Part shown: piece after piece, positions 1-6,607 of the stretch
How the letters are laid out: every line of letters begins with the position of its first letter
Numbering within the stretch: the stretch's first letter is position 1
Notes under the pieces: model-generated
Database searches by the model: none
The model's input: only the letters and a program-made list of their open reading frames with translations
Told to the model about the DNA's origin: nothing
Source of the DNA: Sulfurimonas sp.
Lineage (GTDB): Bacteria > Campylobacterota > Campylobacteria > Campylobacterales > Sulfurimonadaceae
Reading direction: 5' to 3'
Assembly (NCBI GenBank): GCA_027066935.1
Contig: JAMOMX010000135.1
Location: forward strand, 1-14,195
Length of the DNA: 14,195 nt
Made by a program: the position numbers and the translations under genes

Positions 1-1107
1 GAGGTTGAACCAGCTCGTCAAAAGGCACTAGAAAACGGCATAAAACCTGAAAATATTTTTATTCTTGATGTTCAAGAAGAGTTTGTAAAAGATTATGTTT
101 TCCCTATGTTTAGAGCAAATGCCATTTATGAGGGTGAATACCTTCTTGGAACTTCAATTGCAAGACCACTTATTGCAAAAAAACAGATTGAAATTGCAAA
201 AAAAATGGGAGCTGATGCAGTATCTCATGGCGCTACTGGAAAAGGCAATGATCAAGTCAGGTTTGAACTTGGTTACCTAGGTCTTAATCCTGATATTACA
301 GTTATTGCTCCTTGGCGTGAGTGGGATTTAAACTCTAGAGAAAAACTTTTAACTTATGCGCGCGAACATGGAATAAACATCGACCAAAAACATGTAGATT
401 CTGACGGCAATCCAACTCTAAGCCCTTACTCAATGGATGCAAACTTACTCCATATATCTTATGAAGGGCTTCATTTAGAAAATCCAATGAATGAACCAGA
501 AGAATCAATGTGGCTTTGGTCAAACTCTCCAGAGAATGCTCCTGATGAAAAAGAGTACATCACAATTGGATATAAAAATGGTGACCCTATCTCTATTAAT
601 GGTGAGAATATGTCTCCAGCTACAATACTTAGAACACTTAATACCTATGGAAACAAACACGGAATTGGTCGAATTGATATAGTTGAAAATCGCTTTGTAG
701 GTATGAAAGCAAGAGGTTGTTATGAGACTCCAGGTGGAACTATTATGCTAAAAGCTCATCGTGCAATTGAGTCTATCTGTTTAGATAGAGAAGAAGCTCA
801 TATGAAAGATGGAATGATTGCTAAATATGCAGAACTTATCTATAACGGTTTTTGGTTTTCTCCAGAACGTGAGATGATGCAAGCAGCAATAGACACAACT
901 CAAAAATATGTTCAAGGAAATGTAAAACTAAAACTTTACAAAGGAAATGTAGAAGTTGTTGGTCGTGAATCTGATATGTCCCTTTATTCAGAAGAGCACT
1001 CAACATTTGAAGAGGATGAAGTATATAATCAAAAAGATGCCGAGGGATTTATTAGACTTAACGCATTAAGAAGAATTATTGCTGGTAAGAAAAGACAAGG
1101 ATTATAA
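1..1107 (+). CDS. argG: Argininosuccinate synthase, 5'-truncated by window edge
   Basis: This enzyme condenses citrulline and aspartate with ATP to give argininosuccinate, the penultimate step of arginine synthesis in the cytoplasm. The reading frame is open from base 1 and gives 368 visible residues. The family is usually about 400 long, so roughly 35 N-terminal residues, including the ATP-binding SGGLDTS-type loop, lie upstream of the window. Seen in the sequence: the conserved block FPMFRANAIYEGEYLLGTS, the signature GATGKGNDQVRFELGY, and the region containing GIGRIDIVENRFVGMKARG followed by YETPGG, all typical of ArgG. The stop is TAA at 1105-1107. The next gene starts one base later, so the two are very likely cotranscribed. 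The link to rplI-hslVU-era is a conserved Campylobacterota arrangement (from memory). Nothing looks broken. An internal ATG at 106 is not the real start, because conserved ArgG sequence precedes it. Confidence 0.97.
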   Translation, partial: EVEPARQKALENGIKPENIFILDVQEEFVKDYVFPMFRANAIYEGEYLLGTSIARPLIAKKQIEIAKKMGADAVSHGATGKGNDQVRFELGYLGLNPDITVIAPWREWDLNSREKLLTYAREHGINIDQKHVDSDGNPTLSPYSMDANLLHISYEGLHLENPMNEPEESMWLWSNSPENAPDEKEYITIGYKNGDPISINGENMSPATILRTLNTYGNKHGIGRIDIVENRFVGMKARGCYETPGGTIMLKAHRAIESICLDREEAHMKDGMIAKYAELIYNGFWFSPEREMMQAAIDTTQKYVQGNVKLKLYKGNVEVVGRESDMSLYSEEHSTFEEDEVYNQKDAEGFIRLNALRRIIAGKKRQGL

Positions 1108-1108
1108 G

Positions 1109-1840
1109 ATGATAAAAATTGATATGAATTCACCTGAATTTCAAGCTAGAATGGAAAAAACCATCAAGTTTACAGATAAAGTTTGTGAATCACGTGGATG
1201 GGTATATAACCCTCAAGTTGAAGTGAATGAGGGTGTACAGATGGGTCTTGCTCGTAACAAGATGATGTACAATAAACTATTTTGTCCATGTTTTATGGTT
1301 GAAGAAGTTGATGGAAAACCACAAAGTGTTGACAATAGAATTTGCCCTTGTAAACCAGCTATTGAAAAAGAGATTCCTGATAGTGGAGCTTGTCATTGTG
1401 GAATTTTTTGTACCCCTGAATTTGCAGAAGCAAAACGTATTGAGCTTGGTATGGAGGAAGTTGTTCGTACCCACTCTCGTGGTTTAACTAAAGAGGAGTG
1501 TGAAAAGCTTGTTACTCAAAAAGAATTAGATAGTGACGAGTTACAAGCACTTTTAGAAGCAAGAGAATTAGGAATGATCAATTTTACTTTAGTTGATGTT
1601 CGTGAAGATATGGAATGGAAAATAGGTCATATTAAAGGTGCAGATAAACTAATCCCAACAAGCTCATTTTACCCATCTTTAGAAGAATCAAAACTTGATA
1701 AAGATGAAAACATCATTTTATACTGTCATGTAGGTAGCAGAAGTGCGCATGTTGTTAGAATTCTTAAAGATATGGAATATTCTAATATAGGAAATTTAAC
1801 TCATGGTATTGCTTCTTATCGTGGCGAGATAATAAAATAA
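1109..1840 (+). CDS. Ferredoxin-thioredoxin reductase catalytic-type domain fused to a rhodanese domain
   Basis: A two-domain, probably cytoplasmic redox/sulfur protein of 243 residues. The N-terminal half carries the FTR catalytic-subunit cysteine pattern: CPC at residues 59-61, CPC at 79-81 and CHC at 95-97. In plant and cyanobacterial FTR these cysteines hold a [4Fe-4S] cluster next to a redox-active disulfide. The gaps here are 17 and 13 residues, versus the classical 16 and 8. The C-terminal half (about 125-243) is a rhodanese domain with LVDVRE (161-166), GHIKGA and an active-site loop CHVGSRS with Cys206, which would carry a persulfide. I chose ATG 1109 because AAGGA sits 7 nt upstream; an in-frame TTG at 1079 lies inside argG and has no such support. 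The gene follows the argG stop by 1 nt and precedes rplI by 17 nt. The domain assignment is firm. The substrate is unknown; disulfide reduction or sulfur transfer is inference. Confidence 0.88.
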   Translation: MIKIDMNSPEFQARMEKTIKFTDKVCESRGWVYNPQVEVNEGVQMGLARNKMMYNKLFCPCFMVEEVDGKPQSVDNRICPCKPAIEKEIPDSGACHCGIFCTPEFAEAKRIELGMEEVVRTHSRGLTKEECEKLVTQKELDSDELQALLEARELGMINFTLVDVREDMEWKIGHIKGADKLIPTSSFYPSLEESKLDKDENIILYCHVGSRSAHVVRILKDMEYSNIGNLTHGIASYRGEIIK

Positions 1841-1857
1841 AAAATTAGGAAATTATT

Positions 1858-2304
1858 GTGAAAGTATTATTAATTAAAGATGTAAAAAGTCTTGGTAAAA
1901 AAGGTGAAGTTAAAGAGGTTAAAGATGGTTATGGAAAAAATTTTCTTATAGGAAAAGGATATGCTAGACATGCAACTCCAGAAATTTTAGCCCAACATGC
2001 ACAAGATGAGTTGATAGTTGCACAAAATCTTGAAAAAGAGGTTAATAAACTTAAAGAGATAGCTAAAGAGTTAGATAAAGTTGAGATAATTATAACTAAA
2101 AAATTAGGTCAAAATGGTCACCTTTTTGGTTCAGTTACAAAAGATGAAATTGCAACAGCATTAAAAGAGCAACATGGAATTGAGATTGATAAAAAACATA
2201 TTAATGAAAAATCAGCAATTAAAACAATTGGTGAACATGATTTAGATTTTAAACTAGGTCATGGTCTTCATGCTACACTTCATGTAGATGTTCAAGGTGA
2301 ATAA
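1858..2304 (+). CDS. rplI: 50S ribosomal protein L9
   Basis: L9 binds 23S rRNA near the L1 stalk and helps keep the reading frame during translation. The product is 148 residues, the normal size. The N-terminal domain (about 1-50) matches the L9 signature: GKKGEVKEVKDGYGKNFL followed by a GKGYA-type end. A long charged connecting helix (about 50-75, rich in Lys/Glu) leads to the C-terminal RNA-binding domain containing LGQNGHLFGSVT and ending HATLHVDV. The start is GTG at 1858: AGGA lies 7 nt upstream (1847-1850) and the canonical L9 N-terminus begins exactly there. The stop TAA (2302-2304) overlaps the hslV ATG by one base, so translational coupling to the protease genes is likely. Confidence 0.97.
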   Translation: MKVLLIKDVKSLGKKGEVKEVKDGYGKNFLIGKGYARHATPEILAQHAQDELIVAQNLEKEVNKLKEIAKELDKVEIIITKKLGQNGHLFGSVTKDEIATALKEQHGIEIDKKHINEKSAIKTIGEHDLDFKLGHGLHATLHVDVQGE

Positions 2305-2876
2305 TGGATAATTTCACCTCGAAAACAAATATGCAACTTGATGCTACTACAATTCTTGCATACAAGGGTAAAAATAAAGCCGTAATTGGTGGAGATGGTC
2401 AAGTTACATTTGGGGATAGTGTACTAAAAGGTAATGCTACTAAAATTCGTACACTAAACAAAGGCAAAATTCTTGCAGGTTTTGCTGGAAGTACTGCTGA
2501 TGCTTTTAACCTTTTTGATATGTTTGAAGATTTTTTAGAAGATAAAAAAGGTGATATTTTAAAATCTGTTATTGAATTTTCCAAAGCTTGGAGAAAAGAC
2601 AAAGTTCTTCGTCGTTTAGAAGCTATGATGATAGTTTTAAATACTGAGCATATTTTTATTCTTACTGGAAATGGTGATGTAGTTGAACCTGAAGATGGGG
2701 AGATAGCCGCTATTGGAAGTGGTGGAAACTACGCTATTTCAGCTGCACGTGCATTAAAAAAACATGCATTGCTTGATGAAGAAGAGCTTGTAAAAGAAAG
2801 TCTATCTGTAGCTGCCGATCTGTGTATTTACACAAACCATAATATAAAAACTCTTACACTAGAGGGAAAGAAATAA
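2304..2876 (+). CDS. hslV: HslV (ClpQ), peptidase subunit of the HslUV protease
   Basis: HslV is the threonine peptidase of the bacterial proteasome-like HslUV complex: two hexameric rings capped by HslU that degrade misfolded and regulatory proteins in the cytoplasm. The 190-residue product shows the mature N-terminus TTILAYK at residues 15-21, then GGDGQVTFGD, LAGFAGSTADAF and GSGGNYAISAARAL, all family hallmarks. Thr15 should be the nucleophile after removal of the preceding residues. The start ATG at 2304 has AAGG 6 nt upstream and overlaps the rplI stop (TAATG). A second in-frame ATG at 2331 (Met10) would leave only MQLDA before the nucleophile, closer to the short leaders I recall in relatives, but has no evident ribosome binding site. 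The stop overlaps hslU by one base. Function is certain; the start is somewhat open. Confidence 0.96.
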   Translation: MDNFTSKTNMQLDATTILAYKGKNKAVIGGDGQVTFGDSVLKGNATKIRTLNKGKILAGFAGSTADAFNLFDMFEDFLEDKKGDILKSVIEFSKAWRKDKVLRRLEAMMIVLNTEHIFILTGNGDVVEPEDGEIAAIGSGGNYAISAARALKKHALLDEEELVKESLSVAADLCIYTNHNIKTLTLEGKK

Positions 2877-4207
2877 TGAATTTAACTCCAAAAGAGATAG
2901 TAAAATATCTAGACAAATATGTAATCTCACAAAAAGATGCTAAAAAAACAATAGCCCTAGCACTTAGAACTCGTTATAGAAGAATGCAACTAAATGAAGA
3001 GCTACAAAATGAGATAACACCTAAAAATATTTTAATGATTGGCTCAACTGGTGTTGGAAAAACTGAGATTTCACGTCGCTTAGCTAAAATGATGAAAGTT
3101 CCATTTGTTAAAGTTGAAGCATCAAAATATACAGAGGTTGGATTTGTTGGTCGTGATGTAGAGTCGATGATTAGGGATTTAGTTATCAACTCTGTTTCAA
3201 TTGTAAAAGCTGAAAAAGAGGAAGAAAATAAAGAAAAAATTGAAAATTATATTTTAAATAAAATAGTTGAAAAACTTCTTCCTCCACTTCCTAATGGTGC
3301 GAGTGAATCTAAAAAAGATGATTATCAAAGATTACTTGAAGCGATGGAGAAGCGTGTTGATTCTGGAGAGATGGATGATAAAATCATAGAGATTGAGATA
3401 GATTCAAATCTTCAAGTAGAGTTCGCAGATTCAAATCTTCCACCAGAGATGTTAAAAGTTCAAGAAAGTTTTACAAAAGTTTTTTCACAAATGAACAAAG
3501 AAGAAAAGAAAAAAGAGATAACTGTAAAAGATGCAAAAATCATGCTAAAAGCTGAAGCAAGTGCCAAGTTAATTGATTCTAACAGCATAAATGCAGAAGC
3601 TCTTAGACGTGCTGAAAATGGTGGAATTATCTTTTTAGATGAGATTGATAAAATTGCTTTAAGTGAAAAAAGCCAAGGGAGAAATGACCCAAGTAAAGAG
3701 GGTGTTCAGCGTGATTTACTTCCTATAGTTGAGGGAAGTAGTGTTACAACAAAATATGGTGTGATAAATACTGATCATATATTGTTTATTGCAGCTGGTG
3801 CATTTCATGTTAGTAAACCAAGTGATTTAATTCCTGAATTACAAGGTCGTTTCCCACTTCGTGTTGAACTTGAAAGTTTAACAGAAGATTCTCTTTATCA
3901 AATTTTAACACAGACTAAAAACTCACTTTTAAAACAATATGAAGCATTATTAGGTGTAGAGGGTATGAAACTCTCTTTTGAGGATGAAGCAGTAAAAGCA
4001 ATAGCTTCACTGGCTTTTAGAGCTAATGAAATAACTCAAGATATTGGTGCTAGAAGATTGCATACTGTACTAGAACGTGTACTTGAAGAGATAAGTTTTA
4101 TCGCTGATGAATACAAAGATGATGAGTTTATAGTAACTGCCAAATTAGTGCACGATAAACTAGACATTGTGGTTGAAGATAATGATTTATCTCGATATAT
4201 ATTATAA
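2876..4207 (+). CDS. hslU: HslU (ClpY), ATPase/unfoldase subunit of the HslUV protease
   Basis: HslU is a AAA+ hexamer that unfolds substrates and threads them into HslV. The 443-residue product matches E. coli HslU in length. It shows the N-terminal LTPKEIVKYLDKYVISQKDAK block, Walker A GSTGVGKT (56-63), the pore loop GFVGRD (89-94), a charged intermediate I-domain (about 110-235), Walker B IIFLDE (251-256) followed by IDKI, and a sensor-2 segment containing DIGARRLHTVLE. The extreme C-terminus LSRYIL corresponds to the tail that inserts between HslV subunits to activate it. The second Walker A residue is Ser where E. coli has Pro, a harmless position. The ATG overlaps the hslV TAA by one base, which would help keep subunit production balanced. 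The last codons also contain a TATAAT box. Confidence 0.98.
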   Translation: MNLTPKEIVKYLDKYVISQKDAKKTIALALRTRYRRMQLNEELQNEITPKNILMIGSTGVGKTEISRRLAKMMKVPFVKVEASKYTEVGFVGRDVESMIRDLVINSVSIVKAEKEEENKEKIENYILNKIVEKLLPPLPNGASESKKDDYQRLLEAMEKRVDSGEMDDKIIEIEIDSNLQVEFADSNLPPEMLKVQESFTKVFSQMNKEEKKKEITVKDAKIMLKAEASAKLIDSNSINAEALRRAENGGIIFLDEIDKIALSEKSQGRNDPSKEGVQRDLLPIVEGSSVTTKYGVINTDHILFIAAGAFHVSKPSDLIPELQGRFPLRVELESLTEDSLYQILTQTKNSLLKQYEALLGVEGMKLSFEDEAVKAIASLAFRANEITQDIGARRLHTVLERVLEEISFIADEYKDDEFIVTAKLVHDKLDIVVEDNDLSRYIL

Positions 4208-4208
4208 T
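4203..4208 (+). promoter_or_regulatory. Candidate -10 box (TATAAT) for era
   Basis: A perfect TATAAT occurs across the stop codon of hslU in an AT-rich run. Campylobacterota sigma-70 promoters often depend on the -10 box with a weak -35, and no good -35 is visible here. A transcript would start around 4214-4216, putting the three hairpins of the spacer into the era leader. AT-rich DNA makes chance matches common, so this is tentative. Confidence 0.3.
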
Positions 4209-4210
4209 AC

Positions 4211-4245
4211 TAACGCCAAAGGAAGTAATTCCTTTGGCTTCGTTA
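4211..4245 (+). terminator. Strong hairpin after hslU (possible terminator or leader stem)
   Basis: A perfect 10-bp stem, gccaaaggaa (4215-4224) with ttcctttggc (4229-4238), closes a 4-nt loop gtaa. It extends by four more pairs, taac (4211-4214) with gtta (4242-4245), across a 3-nt bulge. It begins 4 nt after the hslU stop, as a terminator would, but no continuous U tract follows. It is therefore an atypical terminator, an mRNA 3'-end stabiliser, or part of the era leader. The right arm ttcctt could also pair with aaggaa of the era ribosome binding site (4296-4301). Confidence 0.5.
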
Positions 4246-4250
4246 ACACT

Positions 4251-4273
4251 GAGTTTTCTTCAGCAGAAAGCTC
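4251..4273 (+). repeat. Second inverted repeat of the hslU-era spacer
   Basis: The arms gagttttct (4251-4259) and agaaagctc (4265-4273) pair over 9 positions with a single G-U pair, closing a 5-nt loop tcagc. It lies 5 nt after the first hairpin. No role is known; together with its neighbours it suggests a structured leader or a dispersed palindromic element. Confidence 0.45.
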
Positions 4274-4275
4274 TC

Positions 4276-4287
4276 GCCACTAGTGGC
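4276..4287 (+). repeat. Perfect 12-bp palindrome gccactagtggc upstream of era
   Basis: A perfect self-complementary 12-mer that ends 9 nt before the era AAGGA (4296-4300) and 20 nt before its ATG. With no loop it is a poor hairpin but a plausible dimeric protein site or the end of a REP-like unit. It is more GC-rich than its surroundings. Confidence 0.4.
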
Positions 4288-4307
4288 TCTTAAGTAAGGA
4301 AGAATTT

Positions 4308-5189
4308 ATGACAAAAGCTGGTTTTGTATCTTTAATAGGTCGTCCTAATGCGGGAAAGAGTACTTTGATGAACTCACTTTTGGGTGAGACTATTGCTATG
4401 GTTAGCCAAAAAGCAAATGCTACTCGTAAACGCTCAAACGCAATTGTAATGTATGAAGATACACAAATCATCTTTGTTGATACTCCAGGTATCCATGAAA
4501 GAGAAAAAGTTTTAAATCAATATATGCTTGATGAAGCACTAAAGGCTATGGGTGACTGTGACCTTATCATATATTTAGCACCTGTAACAGATACGATTGA
4601 ACATTATCAAAAATTTTTAAAATTAAATAAAAAAAATGTTAAACATATTATAGTTTTGAGTAAAATTGACCAAGTTGATCAAGCTAAATTATTTAAACGA
4701 ATAGCTCAATACAATCAATTTGGTGATAAATTTGAAGCTTTAATACCAGTAGCTATCCCTAAAAAGGTAGGACATGAGGATCTATTAAAGCTAATTAGCA
4801 AAAATTTACCAGAATCTCCTTTTCTTTATGATCCTGATGATTTAACAAGTGAACTTGTACGTGATATCTATGCTGGATTTATTCGTGAGGGAATTTTTGA
4901 TAATATTAGTGATGAAATACCTTATGAAAGTGATGTAATAATTGATTCTATAGAGGAAGATGAAAAGCATGTAGATAAGATATATGCCTCTATAATAGTT
5001 GAAAAAGAGAGTCAAAAAGGTATTATAATTGGTAAAGGTGGTGAGGCTATAAAAAGAATCGGTATCTATTCAAGAGAAAAAATTGAAATTTTGAGTCAAA
5101 AAAAAGTTTTTCTAAATCTTCAAGTTATAGTAAAAAAAGGGTGGACTAAAGACAAAGCATTTTTACAAGAGATAGGATATACATCATGA
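4308..5189 (+). CDS. era: GTPase Era, 16S rRNA-binding ribosome assembly factor
   Basis: Era binds the 3' end of 16S rRNA and supports maturation of the 30S subunit. The 293-residue product has a GTPase domain with G1 GRPNAGKS (11-18), a G2 region NATRKR (37-42) and G3 DTPG (58-61), then a C-terminal KH RNA-binding domain (about 200-290) with the GKGG loop at 242-245 and a terminal W...GY segment. The G4 motif reads SKID (118-121) instead of the usual NKxD, and the G5 region reads PVAIPKK without a clear SA, so guanine contacts differ slightly. The ATG at 4308 is preceded by AAGGAAG at a good distance. The stop overlaps the next gene (ATGA). Linkage to rplI-hslVU is the common Campylobacterota order. 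Confidence 0.96.
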   Translation: MTKAGFVSLIGRPNAGKSTLMNSLLGETIAMVSQKANATRKRSNAIVMYEDTQIIFVDTPGIHEREKVLNQYMLDEALKAMGDCDLIIYLAPVTDTIEHYQKFLKLNKKNVKHIIVLSKIDQVDQAKLFKRIAQYNQFGDKFEALIPVAIPKKVGHEDLLKLISKNLPESPFLYDPDDLTSELVRDIYAGFIREGIFDNISDEIPYESDVIIDSIEEDEKHVDKIYASIIVEKESQKGIIIGKGGEAIKRIGIYSREKIEILSQKKVFLNLQVIVKKGWTKDKAFLQEIGYTS

Positions 5190-6178
5190 AATTATTAATT
5201 ATACTTTTGTTAGGTTTGTCATCTCTTGGTGCAAATAGTATTTTAGATAACTACAGACAACATGGTATTAACAATATAGAAAAACAACTTGATTTAGAGC
5301 TAACAAGCCCTTTGTATTGGGAAAAAAAATTACAAAACAAAGATACAACCTTTGGTTATATTGAATCCTATCCATCTATATTGACGTGTGATAAAAACAG
5401 TTCTACCCTTTCATTATATAAACTAGATGAAAACTCTACATATAAACTAAAAAGAGAGTATAGTGCCTTCACTGGAAAAAGATCTGGCGATAAAAAAGTT
5501 GAGGGGGATCTTAAGACACCACTTGGAATCTATCTTATAGAGGAAAGATTAGATAAAAGCACTAAACTCGATCCATTCTATGGTCCATTAGCTTTCGTAA
5601 CTTCCTACCCAAATATATATGATAAAGTACAAGGTAAAACTGGAAGTGGCATATGGTTACACGGATTACCTATCAAAAGGGAGCGTGATGACTTTACAAG
5701 AGGATGCATAGCTATAAACAATACAAACATTGAATGTTTAGATGAAAATATTGATATCGATAAAACCATTTTAATAATCAACCAAAATAAGCATGCTCAA
5801 ATAACAAAAGAGAAATTAAACTTATTGTTAACACAACTATTTGAGTGGAGATATTCTTGGCTTTATAACGATATACAAAATTATCTTTCCTTTTATGCAG
5901 ATGACTTCATTAGGTATGATAGAATGAAAATTAAACAATTTTCAAAATATATAACTCAAACATTTGAAAAAAATGAAAAAAAAATCATTTTATTTAATAA
6001 TATAAATATAATTCCATACCCAAATACTCAAGATATATACCAAATAACCTTTAAAGAGTATTATAAATCAAATACTATTGAAGATAATAAAGATAAAACA
6101 TTGCTAGTAAAAATAGATAAATTTAATAATTTAAAAATATTTATTGAAAATATAGATTTAAAAAATTATAATAAATAA
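5186..6178 (+). CDS. csd6: Csd6/Pgp2-type periplasmic L,D-carboxypeptidase (YkuD fold), cell-shape protein
   Basis: In Helicobacter and Campylobacter the Csd6/Pgp2 enzymes trim tetrapeptide stems of peptidoglycan to tripeptides in the periplasm, a step needed for helical shape. The 330-residue product equals the length I recall for H. pylori Csd6. It has a signal peptide (about 1-17, hydrophobic LLIILLLGLSSLGA) and a YkuD catalytic domain (about 55-200) with GDLKTPLGIY, the catalytic pair His159 (IWLHGLP) and Cys174 (TRGCIAI). The C-terminal domain (about 205-325) is consistent with the NTF2-like pocket of Csd6. The usual SHGC of L,D-transpeptidases is TRGC here, and Csd6 is likewise divergent. 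The gene starts inside era (4-nt ATGA overlap), suggesting coupling. The last third is very AT-rich and Asn/Lys/Ile-rich. A plain L,D-transpeptidase is the alternative. Confidence 0.82.
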   Translation: MKLLIILLLGLSSLGANSILDNYRQHGINNIEKQLDLELTSPLYWEKKLQNKDTTFGYIESYPSILTCDKNSSTLSLYKLDENSTYKLKREYSAFTGKRSGDKKVEGDLKTPLGIYLIEERLDKSTKLDPFYGPLAFVTSYPNIYDKVQGKTGSGIWLHGLPIKRERDDFTRGCIAINNTNIECLDENIDIDKTILIINQNKHAQITKEKLNLLLTQLFEWRYSWLYNDIQNYLSFYADDFIRYDRMKIKQFSKYITQTFEKNEKKIILFNNINIIPYPNTQDIYQITFKEYYKSNTIEDNKDKTLLVKIDKFNNLKIFIENIDLKNYNK

Positions 6179-6341
6179 ATAAAAGAATAAGTCCATAAGG
6201 ATAATAAATGACTCATTCAACAATATTAGTGCAAAACTATTAGTAAAAAGCAAAACTTTATTAAATTTAAGCTATTATAAAAAAAAAATTAAGCTACTTT
6301 CCGTTACAATTAAAAAATAAAGGGTTAAAAAAAATTATATA

Positions 6342-6347
6342 TATACT
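6342..6347 (+). promoter_or_regulatory. Candidate -10 box TATACT
   Basis: TATACT sits in a run of alternating AT after a phased A-rich stretch (6311-6341), a context typical of Campylobacterota sigma-70 promoters. A start near 6354 would give a leader of about 250 nt before the first pilus gene, including the nested inverted repeat. No strong -35 is visible; the match could be chance in such AT-rich DNA. Confidence 0.25.
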
Positions 6348-6392
6348 TTAGAGGTGCAATAAATATGAAAGAATATTGCTCACAAAAATCAT

Positions 6393-6447
6393 AGTTATAA
6401 AATTAGTCTAAAAAAAGTTTAATAAAACTTAAGAAATTTTTATAACT
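6393..6447 (+). repeat. Nested inverted repeat (two-tier stem) upstream of pilus operon
   Basis: The outer arms agttataaaa (6393-6402) and ttttataact (6438-6447) are perfectly complementary over 10 bp. Between them a second perfect 6-bp stem, aagttt (6415-6420) with aaactt (6425-6430), closes a 4-nt loop aata. The arrangement could fold as a hairpin within a hairpin in RNA, or mark a dyad operator in DNA. A short T run (6437-6441) follows the inner stem, so a weak terminator is another reading. All stems are AU-rich and individually weak. Confidence 0.35.
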
Positions 6448-6566
6448 GTCGATTTTGAGGTTGTCGCTAAAGAATCCACATAGTAAATATGCTTGGTTCT
6501 AAAATGAAAACTTAAAAGTAATATAGATGTTTCTTAACAGTTATATGAACAAAAAATAATAAATTT

Positions 6567-6586
6567 TGAACCATTCAATTGGTTCA
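6567..6586 (+). repeat. Hairpin just upstream of the first pilus gene
   Basis: tgaacca (6567-6573) pairs with tggttca (6580-6586) over 7 bp around a 6-nt loop ttcaat. It ends 8 nt before the AGGA at 6595-6598 that serves the ATG at 6608. It could be a regulatory protein site or a leader stem influencing ribosome access. Confidence 0.35.
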
Positions 6587-6607
6587 TTCTAAATAGGATT
6601 TTACTTT

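Larger units (their letters stand above)
6179..6607. other. 429-nt AT-rich gene-free region, probable promoter/leader of the pilus operon
   Basis: No credible protein gene lies here on either strand. It contains an 8-nt direct repeat ttaagcta (6267-6274 and 6289-6296) flanking a run of ten A's, a TATACT box (6342-6347), a nested inverted repeat (6393-6447) and a hairpin near the 3' end (6567-6586). Two tiny ORFs follow ribosome-binding-site-like sequences: 6208-6243 (11 residues, after AAGGA) and 6365-6394 (9 residues, after GAGGTG). It separates the housekeeping block from the pilus genes and is the only long gap in the window. No sigma-54 type GG-N10-GC element was found. Confidence 0.6.

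Noticed and set aside
1079..1108. Upstream TTG start for the FTR-rhodanese gene
   Set aside because: It would overlap argG by 29 nt and has no ribosome binding site; ATG 1109 has AAGGA at 7 nt.
4211..4245. Classical rho-independent terminator after hslU
   Set aside because: The stem is strong, but the bases after it (ttcgttaacactgag) are not a U tract, so it is listed only as a possible terminator or leader hairpin.
5900..6178. Very AT-rich end of the csd6-like gene as a sign of recent insertion
   Set aside because: The reading frame stays intact to a length typical of the family, and the region fits the expected C-terminal domain; low GC alone is weak evidence in this genome.
6179..6607. 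Sigma-54 promoter, tRNA or CRISPR-like repeats in the long gap
   Set aside because: No GG-N10-GC pair with the expected flanks, no cloverleaf, and no regularly spaced repeats were seen.
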